A stretch of 64,000 bases of DNA, from contig NZ_JAJSAQ010000002.1 of the NCBI RefSeq assembly GCF_021729075.1, forward strand, positions 558,001-622,000, read 5' to 3'. Numbering within the stretch: the first letter of the stretch is position 1; each line of letters starts with the position of its first letter. This DNA comes from Microbulbifer guangxiensis (GTDB lineage Bacteria > Pseudomonadota > Gammaproteobacteria > Pseudomonadales > Cellvibrionaceae). The translations under genes were made by a program, and so were the position numbers. Below are positions 45,114 to 52,219 of the stretch, one piece after another. The notes below the pieces were generated by a model, which saw only the letters and a program-made list of their open reading frames with translations, was not told the origin of the DNA and did no database searches.

Positions 45114-46358
45114 TCAGGCGATGCCGGCACGATCCAGCATGGCCTGCAGCAGTACATTACAGCCGGCTTCCAGGTGCTCCGCTTCAGCCGACTCCGCCTC
45201 GTTGTGGGAGAGCCCACCGGCACAGGGCACGAAGATCATGGAAACAGGAGCCACTCTGGACACATACACCGAATCGTGGCCGGCACCGGACACCATCTTG
45301 CGATGGCTGTAGCCGAGGGACTTCACCGCCTTGTCCACCGCAGCAATGCAGTCCTCATTGAACGCCACGGGAGGGGAGTGCCACTCGTCGCGCACCTCGA
45401 CGGTGGTGCCGGTGGCCTCCTCGACCTCCTTCACCAGTCGGTGCAGACTCTGGTGCAGGTGCTCCAGCCCCTCCGGCTGCGGATGGCGCAGGTCCAGTGC
45501 CAGCACTACCTTCTCCGGCACGGTGTTGCGACTGCCGGGCTCTGCACGCAGGTCACCGCAGGTCATGCGCGCGTCCTCGCTGAACGCTTTGACCTCGCCG
45601 TAGAGCTTCTGGCATAGCAGCGACAGGGCCTGCACCGGATCGCGGCGATCCTCCATCGGGGTCGGACCCGCGTGACAGGGGGTACCGTGGAAGGTCACAT
45701 CGTACCAGCGGATGCCCTGCACCCCGGTGACCACCCCGATCACCTGCTCCTGTTTTTCCAGGATCGGGCCCTGTTCGATATGCGCCTCGAAGGCCGCGGT
45801 GATCGGCTTTGGCTCGGCGGGCTCGTCGCCCAGGTAACCGATGCGTGCAAGCTCACCGCCGATGGTCTTGCCTTCTTTGTCTGCACGACCGTGACCGTAA
45901 TCAAGGCTGAATTCGCCTGCCCATACCCCGGAGCCGATCATCGCCGGTGAGAAGCGCGCGCCCTCCTCGTTGGTCCAGACCACGACTTCAACCGGCGCTT
46001 TGGTCTGGATCTGGTGCTGGTCCAGCGTACGCAGCACTTCCAGCCCCGCAAGCACGCCGTAAACGCCATCAAACTTGCCCCCGGTGGGCTGGGTATCCAG
46101 GTGGGAACCGGTGATCACCGGCGGCAGGTCTTCGCTGCCGGCACGACGGGCAAAGACATTGCCCATGCGATCAACCCGGATCTCACAGCCGATTTCCTGA
46201 CACCAGCGGACGAACAGGTCACGCCCCTGCTTGTCCTCATCCGTCAGTGCCTGCCGATTGCAGCCACCCGCAGGGGTACCACCGATCTCGGCCATCTCCA
46301 TCAGGGTGTTCCACAGGCGGGTGCCGTCAATACGCAGTTTTTCTACAGTGTTTTCCAT
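45114..46358 (-). CDS. M20-family Zn-dependent amidohydrolase (allantoate / N-carbamoyl-amino acid hydrolase type)
   Basis: A 414-residue metallohydrolase of the AllC/HyuC/AmaB group. Signatures: GGTPAGGCNRQALTDEDKQG, TGSHLDTQPTGGKFDGVYGV (His and Asp metal ligands), TNEEGARFSPAMIGSG (Glu pair), FEAHIEQGPILE and PCHAGPTPMEDRRD. Members remove a carbamoyl or ureido group from allantoate, N-carbamoyl amino acids or ureidopropionate; which one is open here. A GGAGGCC ribosome-binding site lies just before the ATG. It is divergent from the tryptophan dioxygenase gene with a shared 129-base control region, and precedes the guanidino-hydrolase gene. Confidence 0.9.
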   Translation of the reverse strand: MENTVEKLRIDGTRLWNTLMEMAEIGGTPAGGCNRQALTDEDKQGRDLFVRWCQEIGCEIRVDRMGNVFARRAGSEDLPPVITGSHLDTQPTGGKFDGVYGVLAGLEVLRTLDQHQIQTKAPVEVVVWTNEEGARFSPAMIGSGVWAGEFSLDYGHGRADKEGKTIGGELARIGYLGDEPAEPKPITAAFEAHIEQGPILEKQEQVIGVVTGVQGIRWYDVTFHGTPCHAGPTPMEDRRDPVQALSLLCQKLYGEVKAFSEDARMTCGDLRAEPGSRNTVPEKVVLALDLRHPQPEGLEHLHQSLHRLVKEVEEATGTTVEVRDEWHSPPVAFNEDCIAAVDKAVKSLGYSHRKMVSGAGHDSVYVSRVAPVSMIFVPCAGGLSHNEAESAEAEHLEAGCNVLLQAMLDRAGIA

Positions 46359-46416
46359 TCGATGGCCTCCGGACCTTATAATGCCGCCAATATTAAGCTG
46401 ATTTCGGCAATTTTAT

Positions 46417-46465
46417 TTTTGATCCGCACCCCGCAAAGTGCGCATTATTTTGCCGCCGATCAAAA
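46417..46465. promoter_or_regulatory. Candidate operator between the M20 hydrolase and tryptophan dioxygenase genes
   Basis: TTTTGATC (46417-46424) and GATCAAAA (46458-46465) form an 8-base inverted repeat 33 bases apart in the divergent intergenic region, about 20 bases before the dioxygenase ATG. The region is AT-rich compared with its surroundings. The binding protein is unknown. Confidence 0.35.
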
Positions 46466-46487
46466 TCCAACCAGGTACCGTTTTTTC

Positions 46488-47270
46488 ATGACCGTTACAT
46501 ACAGTTCCTACCTCAAGGTCGATGACCTGCTCAAGTGCCAGCATCCCCTCTCAGAGGGACCGGAGCACGATGAACTGCTGTTCATCATCATTCACCAGAG
46601 CTACGAACTGTGGTTCAAGCAGCTCCTGCACGAGCTGGATTTCCTCACTGGCCTTTTCAACCGGGGCGAGCAGAACCGGGCGCTGCATACCCTGAAGCGC
46701 GTAGACGCTATTTACCGCACCCTGATCCAGCAGGTAGACATCCTCGAGACCCTGACACCCCTCGAGTTCATGTCGTTCCGCGATCGCCTGTCCACCGCCA
46801 GTGGCTTCCAGTCCTATCAGTTCCGCGAGCTGGAATTTCTCTACGGGGCCAAGGACGCGAAGAAACTGGACAACTACCCCGAGGGCTCCGAGCACCACCA
46901 GCGGCTGAAGAAACGCCTGGAGAGCCCCACCCTGTGGGACGCCTTCCTCAAGTTCCTCGCCGGAGAGGGGCACGATATCCCGGACAGCGTCCTCAACCGG
47001 GATTTCTCCCAGATGGCCGACCCCTCAAAGGCGGTCCAGCGGGTGCTGATTGATATCTACCGTAACGACCCCCTGGTAAGCGAAATCTGCGAGGCGCTGG
47101 TGGATATCGATACATCACTGCAGCAGTGGCGCTACCGGCACGTGAAGATGGTAGAAAGAACCATCGGCAGCAAGATGGGTACTGGCGGCTCGACCGGTGT
47201 AGGCTATCTGCAGAGCACCCTGTTCCGCCCGGTCTTCCCCGACCTGTGGGCGATTCGCTCAGAGTTCTGA
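46488..47270 (+). CDS. kynA: Tryptophan 2,3-dioxygenase
   Basis: A 260-residue haem enzyme that opens the indole ring of L-tryptophan to N-formylkynurenine, first step of the kynurenine pathway. Signatures: MTVTYSSYLKVDDLLKCQHP, DELLFIIIHQSYELWFKQLL, FRDRLSTASGFQSYQFRELE and the C-terminal RYRHVKMVERTIGSKMGTGG, with the haem-ligand His in YRH and the GTGGSTG loop near the substrate. The length matches bacterial TDO. The frame is open to 46014 but the conserved protein starts at 46488. No kynurenine formamidase or kynureninase is in this window. Confidence 0.96.
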   Translation: MTVTYSSYLKVDDLLKCQHPLSEGPEHDELLFIIIHQSYELWFKQLLHELDFLTGLFNRGEQNRALHTLKRVDAIYRTLIQQVDILETLTPLEFMSFRDRLSTASGFQSYQFRELEFLYGAKDAKKLDNYPEGSEHHQRLKKRLESPTLWDAFLKFLAGEGHDIPDSVLNRDFSQMADPSKAVQRVLIDIYRNDPLVSEICEALVDIDTSLQQWRYRHVKMVERTIGSKMGTGGSTGVGYLQSTLFRPVFPDLWAIRSEF

Positions 47271-47315
47271 GCCCGGCAAGGGCCGGCCACCTGCCGGTCC
47301 CCAACCTGCAGACAT

Positions 47316-47346
47316 AAAAAAAGCCAGCTGCTAGCTGGCTTTTTTG
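47316..47346. terminator. Bidirectional intrinsic terminator
   Basis: AAAAAAAGCCAGCTGCTAGC with TGGCTTTTTT: a GCCAGC/GCTGGC stem with an A-run on the left and a T-run on the right, between the stop of the dioxygenase gene (plus) and the stop of the ExbD gene (minus). Confidence 0.9.
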
Positions 47347-47368
47347 GTTCGCCGGAGCGAGGCGAGGA

Positions 47369-47791
47369 TTACTCCTCGAACGGTACCAGGGATACCTGGA
47401 TGCCCGGGTTTACCTCTTTGGCGGCGTCAGCGATCTGCACATAAGTGTCCGCGCTGGACTTGTTATGGGCACGCACGATGACGATCGCCTGCGGGTTTTC
47501 AGCGAACAGCTGGGCAATACGGGCACGTACCGCGCGGGTGTCGATACGGCTCGGACCCATGTAGATCTCGTCGTTGGCATTGACGGTCAGCAGGATGTTC
47601 TGCTTGTCGGGGTCCGGCGGCGTCTGTTCGGTCTGGTCCGGATCCGGCACGTTGACGTCAAGCGCCTTCTCTTTAACAAAGGACGCCGTCACGATAAAGA
47701 AGATCAGCATGATGAACACAACGTCCAGCATGGGCGTCAGGTCGATATCGGCTTTTTCCTCTTCTACGGCCTTACCGCGTCGTCTACTCAT
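47369..47791 (-). CDS. Lone ExbD/TolR-type biopolymer transport protein
   Basis: A 140-residue protein with one N-terminal helix, DLTPMLDVVFIMLIFFIVTA, holding the proton-path Asp of ExbD/TolR, and a periplasmic alpha/beta domain (ILLTVNANDEIYMG, AIVIVRAHNKSSADTYVQIA). It needs an ExbB/TolQ partner, yet no such gene is adjacent; the nearest is the four-helix channel at 30681, which has its own candidate partners. The start codon is followed by a basic SRRRGK segment. It is separated from mgsA by about 190 bases. Confidence 0.93.
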   Translation of the reverse strand: MSRRRGKAVEEEKADIDLTPMLDVVFIMLIFFIVTASFVKEKALDVNVPDPDQTEQTPPDPDKQNILLTVNANDEIYMGPSRIDTRAVRARIAQLFAENPQAIVIVRAHNKSSADTYVQIADAAKEVNPGIQVSLVPFEE

Positions 47792-47978
47792 AAAACACCG
47801 TACAGTTGTCTAATTCGAATGGCGCCGGATTGACCGGTCTAATCAGGTGGGCAAGATTGCCGCGAAATTGCCCAGTTTGCAAGCGAAACCTGCCAGACGG
47901 AACAATCTTCTTTGAAAATCAATGAGTTAGGAGCACGCCCACGCCAGCCGCTCACTAATTGAGCAGCCGGCGTATGGC

Positions 47979-48431
47979 CTAGCGCGCTGCCAGATAGCCC
48001 GCATAATCCGGCACCGGCCGCTCGAAGTCGGCCCCCATCAGGGTCGACTGGACCATCATATCGGCGCTGGCGGAATTGCAGGCCACCGGGATGTTCCACA
48101 CTGCGGCGATGCGCAGCAATGCCTTGACGTCCGGGTCATGAGGCATCGGCTCGAAGGGGTCCCAGAAGAATACCAGCAGGTCTATCTGGCCCTCGGCAAT
48201 CCGGGCGCCCAGCTGCTGGTCACCACCGAGCGGGCCGCTCAATAGCTTCTCCACTCGCAGACCTGTCGCTGCCTCAATACGGGTGCCGGTCGTCCCGGTC
48301 CCGAGCAGGCTGTGCTGTGTCAGAAGCGTACGGTGGCGACTGCACCACTCAATCAGGTCACCCTTGCGGTTGTCGTGCGCCACCAGCGCGACACGCTTAC
48401 TGGCAGGGATGGTTTTGGAGATGAATTGCAT
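47979..48431 (-). CDS. mgsA: Methylglyoxal synthase
   Basis: A 150-residue cytosolic enzyme that turns dihydroxyacetone phosphate into methylglyoxal and phosphate. Signatures: VALVAHDNRKGDLIEW, LLGTGTTGTRIE, SGPLGGDQQLGARIAEG and the catalytic-loop FFWDPFEPMPHDPDVKALLR, followed by IPVACNSASADM. Length equals MgsA (about 152). The frame is open upstream to 48590, but M at 48431 begins the conserved domain and has GGGGGA upstream. Monocistronic. Confidence 0.95.
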   Translation of the reverse strand: MQFISKTIPASKRVALVAHDNRKGDLIEWCSRHRTLLTQHSLLGTGTTGTRIEAATGLRVEKLLSGPLGGDQQLGARIAEGQIDLLVFFWDPFEPMPHDPDVKALLRIAAVWNIPVACNSASADMMVQSTLMGADFERPVPDYAGYLAAR

Positions 48432-48645
48432 GGGTCCCCCGTCTGGCCTCCGACCGGTTGTGATCGCGCCATTGAGACACGTTCCCTGGCCGATGACAAG
48501 CGCCCCCGGGGAGGCGGAGCGAGCCGCCCAACTGTAGGGGCGCAACGCACTCTCCGGCGAAAGCGAAGCCGCTGCGTCACGGCCAGGCACGCCCTATAAT
48601 GGGCCCCACCGGAAAACTCTATATAAAGAAGTAAGGAATCAGACC

Positions 48646-49041
48646 ATGAGTGTTGGAGCCTGGGAACCGGAGCAGCCAAACCCCACACAGCCCGAAATTG
48701 ATCGCGAGCGCCTGCAGCGTTTCATCGCCTCAGTGGCAACCGGGCAGATTCAGCTGGAAAAGTTGAGCGAAGAGGACCGTACAGCGTCTCAACTGATCCG
48801 CTTGCCCGCCCAGCACTGGCTGGAGGAGAGCGAGCACTGGGAGGCGGAGGAAATCTGGCAGTTGATCCGCTTCTTCACGCTGGCCGAGGCACAATTGCCG
48901 GGGTGGGATGCCGCTGCGGAGTCCGCGGTAATTCCACTGGCAAGGGCGCTGCGCCGCCGCCAACAGCCACTGTCGAAAGAGCAACTACTCTGGATCCGCC
49001 AACACTCGGACAACCGCTACCTCCCTTACGGCCCACTCTGA
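48646..49041 (+). CDS. Hypothetical small protein
   Basis: 131 residues, acidic, cytosolic and helical (LQRFIASVATGQIQLEKLSE, HWEAEEIWQLIRFFTLAEAQ, LPLSKEQLL-like QPLSKEQLLWIRQHSDNRYL). No signal peptide and no family recognised. AAGAAGTAAGGAATC upstream supports the ATG. It is divergent from mgsA, whose start is about 215 bases away, and convergent with the thioredoxin-fold membrane gene. Confidence 0.6.
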   Translation: MSVGAWEPEQPNPTQPEIDRERLQRFIASVATGQIQLEKLSEEDRTASQLIRLPAQHWLEESEHWEAEEIWQLIRFFTLAEAQLPGWDAAAESAVIPLARALRRRQQPLSKEQLLWIRQHSDNRYLPYGPL

Positions 49042-49143
49042 GGCTCTCCGCCCTTGGCCCGGAGCCCAGAGTCCGGAGCCCGGATAAAGTCTCCGTCGAT
49101 AGGGACCGGCAGCGCCACCGGAGCTGCCGGTTCTCTTCCGGAT

Positions 49144-50031
49144 TCAATCGCCCAGTCGCGAGACCTGACCAAGAAAAAAATCCCCACTGCCGGGCATGCG
49201 GTAATTGGCCGGCAGGTGGCGCCACACTATGTACCCCTCATCATCGAGCAACCAGGCACTGGGCCGGCAGGCCGCAGCACTGGCTGGCCCGCGCATTCCC
49301 AGTAAGCGCCCGGTCAACCGCAACCATAACGGTACGCCAGCAGGAGCAATAAAAGCCTCATTTTTCGCATTATGCGCATCCAGCTGCAGGACTTTCGGTT
49401 TGTCCTTACCCGGCCACCAATGATGCCAGTGTTCCGGCGCCTCGGTGCTCACCAGCACCAGCTGTACACCAAGCCTGTCCAGACGGGTCTGCAGGCTTGC
49501 CAACTGCAATAGCTGGGCGCGGCTGTCTGCACAGAAAGAACCTCTCATGGCCACCAGCAGATATCCGCCCTCCCCGGTCGCAGACTCCCCTTCCCTCTCC
49601 TCAACAGGCGCTGCCCCGGTAGTGTCGAGGGGCCAGGATCCACCGCCGGCCAGCAGGAGCGGCGGAAATTTCTGATTCACAGGTGGCATTACCGGATGGC
49701 GTAGTGCACTGGCATGGAACAGGTACAGGAGCACCACGAACAGATTGTATATGGCGAGATGAATCGGCAGGCTTTCTTCTCGCGCGCTCAAAATCACGAA
49801 GGCGAGCCCCAGCAGAACCAGGACAAATGCTTTTGGCTCCCGCTGCTCTCCGGAAAATTTTTGTGGCTGCCAAAAGCGCAGCAGCATCCATACAGGCAGC
49901 GCCCATGCATTGACAGCCACTCCCAGCCATGGAATTTCGCCACCGGAAAAATACGCCCAGAGCGCCCAAAAACCGCATCCCCACAGCCAGATAAATGCTG
50001 CGAAGGTAAAAAATCCCTTGATAGTGGTCAT
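49144..50031 (-). CDS. Membrane protein with C-terminal thioredoxin/peroxiredoxin-like domain
   Basis: A 295-residue protein with about four N-terminal helices (residues 5-30, 38-55, 68-82, 90-107; for example FVLVLLGLAFVILSA) and, from about residue 150, an AhpC/TSA-like fold: GYLLVAMRGSFCADSRAQLL, LDRLGVQLVLVSTEAPEHWH and PSAWLLDDEGYIVW. Only the first Cys of the usual CxxC motif remains (Cys in RGSFCADSR), as in 1-Cys peroxiredoxin-like proteins. Function is a guess: membrane-linked thiol or peroxide chemistry. The ATG is at 50031 in the AT-rich region upstream of the histone-like gene. Confidence 0.7.
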   Translation of the reverse strand: MTTIKGFFTFAAFIWLWGCGFWALWAYFSGGEIPWLGVAVNAWALPVWMLLRFWQPQKFSGEQREPKAFVLVLLGLAFVILSAREESLPIHLAIYNLFVVLLYLFHASALRHPVMPPVNQKFPPLLLAGGGSWPLDTTGAAPVEEREGESATGEGGYLLVAMRGSFCADSRAQLLQLASLQTRLDRLGVQLVLVSTEAPEHWHHWWPGKDKPKVLQLDAHNAKNEAFIAPAGVPLWLRLTGRLLGMRGPASAAACRPSAWLLDDEGYIVWRHLPANYRMPGSGDFFLGQVSRLGD

Positions 50032-50160
50032 ATGCTGGTAAAAATGCCCTGAAAAACTTGCAATTCAGTATATAAATAAGCTGCAATTAGCGCGATGTTT
50101 TCCAAGCTTCAAGCATTTTCTTTTCATCGCTACAACAATACTTAAATACAGGGATATTTT

Positions 50161-51012
50161 ATGGCTGCAAAAAAGAAGTCTACCGCCAAGAAGGCCGCGG
50201 CGAAGGTAAGCCCCATTGCCAAGCTGGAAGCCGAGCTCAGCAAGCTGAAGGATCAGCTGGATAAAACCCGCGAAAAGCAGGAGAAGGACGCTGCCAAGAC
50301 TGCCGACAAGCTGGCCAAAGATGCGGCCAAGGCTGCTGACAAGGCCAAGAAGGCTGCGGCAAAACTGAAAACTGTTAGGGCCAAAAAGAAAACTCCGGCC
50401 CAACAGAATCAGCTGAAGAGCGCCAAGTCGGCTGCTGACGCTGCCAAAAAGGCTGCAGACAATGCCAAGGCCACCGCCAAGGAAGCCAAGGAACAGCTCG
50501 CAAGCATCAAGTCTGAAAACCAACTGGCAGCCAAGGTTGCCAAGGCAGTTGCCAAGGAAGAGGCCGCCGTAGCCAAGAAACTGGCCGCGGAAGCCAAGAA
50601 GAAAGCCGCCGCAGAGGCCAAGAAGGCCGCCGCTGCAGCCAAGAAGAAAGCTGCTGCAGAGAAGAAAAAAGCCGCCGCAGCTGCCAAGAAAAAGGCTGCT
50701 GCAGAGAAGAAGAAAGCAGCCGCAGCCAAAAAGAAGGCGGCAGCTGCCGCCAAAAAGGCCAAGGTGAAAGCCGCAGCAGCGGCCAAAAAAGCCAAGGCGA
50801 AGGCAAAAGCCAAGGCCAAGAAGACCACCGCCAAGAAGAAGCCAGGCCGGCCGAAGAAGGCTGCCACCAAGGCGACAACCAAGAAGTCTCCGGGTCGGCC
50901 AAAGAAAGCCGCCACCAAGAAGGCAGCCAAGAAGTCTCCCGGCCGCCCGAAGAAAGCTGCAGCCAAAAAGAAGACTGCCGCCCGTCGCGGTCGTCCGCCA
51001 AAGGCCAAGTAA
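50161..51012 (+). CDS. Histone H1-like Lys/Ala-rich DNA-binding protein
   Basis: A 283-residue, extremely Lys/Ala-rich protein. The N-terminal part (about residues 15-140) is a probable coiled coil; residues about 140-220 are AKKKAAA repeats; the C-terminal part repeats SPGRPKKAATKK (KPGRPKK, SPGRPKK and SPGRPKK), AT-hook-like units. This resembles AlgP/AlgR3 of Pseudomonas and eukaryotic H1 tails, which bind DNA. The first half of the gene has AT-rich flanks upstream, so expression may be strong. Role: nucleoid compaction or regulation, by family analogy only. Confidence 0.85.
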   Translation: MAAKKKSTAKKAAAKVSPIAKLEAELSKLKDQLDKTREKQEKDAAKTADKLAKDAAKAADKAKKAAAKLKTVRAKKKTPAQQNQLKSAKSAADAAKKAADNAKATAKEAKEQLASIKSENQLAAKVAKAVAKEEAAVAKKLAAEAKKKAAAEAKKAAAAAKKKAAAEKKKAAAAAKKKAAAEKKKAAAAKKKAAAAAKKAKVKAAAAAKKAKAKAKAKAKKTTAKKKPGRPKKAATKATTKKSPGRPKKAATKKAAKKSPGRPKKAAAKKKTAARRGRPPKAK

Positions 51013-51070
51013 CGACTGCGCAAAAACAACCAGTGCCTGTCGTGGGCCCCGCCCCTGGCTCTGCCATCAG

Positions 51071-51096
51071 ACCCCGGCTCCCGCCGGGGTTTTTTC
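51071..51096 (+). terminator. Intrinsic terminator after the histone-like gene
   Basis: CCCCGG-CTCCCG-CCGGGG followed by TTTTTTC, 60 bases after the stop codon. Confidence 0.88.
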
Positions 51097-51173
51097 ATTT
51101 TGGCCTCAGGAGGAAGGTGGCCGGTCGGACTCTGGCAGCCATGTCATGCAAGATCTGCAAGGCAGGGAAGTCG

Positions 51174-52112
51174 TCAGTGCGAATTGAGGCGCAACCCTGC
51201 AATACCGTGATCGCGGCCCAACTCCAGTACACAGTCCGCACGCGCGGGCATTTCCCGCAGTAGGTTACGGGTGATGCGCTCGTAGTGCTGCACGAAACGC
51301 TCGATCTGATCATCCGACATTCCGCCACCACTGACGCTGCGCAGCTCGTGCTCCTGCTGAGTACGCCATGCCAGCACACACTGCATGTCGGGCACTTTGA
51401 GCATTACCAGAGTATCCATCCGGGCGAATAAGTCCCGGTACGACCCAGCCAGCGCACGATTGATGTAATTGCGCCAGATACCTTGCGGATCCTCGTTCCG
51501 CTCAAGCGCATTGATGGGTTCATCATTGCCCTGCCAGGGCTGCGCCCCCACGCACCAACCCTCGAATACGAGGATGTCCACAGGGCCATGCTGGCGAACC
51601 CATGACTGCCGTGGTGCGCGGTCGTCGATGGACTTGTCGAACCAGGGGATCGGTACGCTTTCCGTGTCACTGCTGGTGCACAGTCGATCAATAGTCTCTA
51701 TGCCGAGCGGCACATCGTGGGTGCCGGGCACACCCCGGGTTGCGAATAGCGGATGCACAGTGCGGGCAAGCTGCAGGCGTTCGGCGCGGGTGAGGTAGAT
51801 ATCATCGAGGGAAAAACCGGTGCTGCGCAGTCCCATTGCGGACCAGACGAGGTTGAGAAATGCCGTCAACGTCGACTTGCCGGAGCCCTGGCCGCCACAT
51901 AACCCCACGACAAGGCAGCACTCATCCTTGCGCTGCTCGGCAAGCCAGACGGCAAGGGGTAGCAGATAGGCATCGATAGACAGGTTGAACTCAGGCGGTA
52001 ACCGCCGCTCGGTGACAAAACCGGCGATTGGCATCGCCAGACTTTGCCGCAGCGCCTCCGCCCGCTCCAGAACGAATCGCGGCCAGGTGGACGTCATTGC
52101 ACTGTTAGCCAT
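51174..52112 (-). CDS. P-loop kinase, D-glycerate 3-kinase (GLYK)-like
   Basis: A 312-residue cytosolic kinase of the GLYK family. The Walker A is GLCGGQGSGKST; FSLDDIYLTRAERLQLA and HPLFATRGVPGTHDVPLG are the family signature that contacts the sugar acid. The segment VDILVFEGWCVGAQPW follows. The ATG at 52112 has no strong SD sequence; an ATG at 52097 is an alternative and the frame stays open to 52274, but that part overlaps the RND gene terminus. Glycerate phosphorylation is the expected reaction, although family members may have other acceptors. Confidence 0.82.
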   Translation of the reverse strand: MANSAMTSTWPRFVLERAEALRQSLAMPIAGFVTERRLPPEFNLSIDAYLLPLAVWLAEQRKDECCLVVGLCGGQGSGKSTLTAFLNLVWSAMGLRSTGFSLDDIYLTRAERLQLARTVHPLFATRGVPGTHDVPLGIETIDRLCTSSDTESVPIPWFDKSIDDRAPRQSWVRQHGPVDILVFEGWCVGAQPWQGNDEPINALERNEDPQGIWRNYINRALAGSYRDLFARMDTLVMLKVPDMQCVLAWRTQQEHELRSVSGGGMSDDQIERFVQHYERITRNLLREMPARADCVLELGRDHGIAGLRLNSH

Positions 52113-52219
52113 AAGCCGGGGACCGCAAACATTCCGCTGTTCCTGTTCATCCGCTCTCTCCCTGCTGCAATACCCCGGAAGGAATGCACTTTCCGTTCCA
52201 GCCCTGAAGGGGCGGGCGG

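Noticed and set aside
50560-50990. Tandem nucleotide repeats that look like a satellite or CRISPR
   Set aside because: They are codon repeats (Lys/Ala) within an open frame; no spacer-repeat alternation is present.
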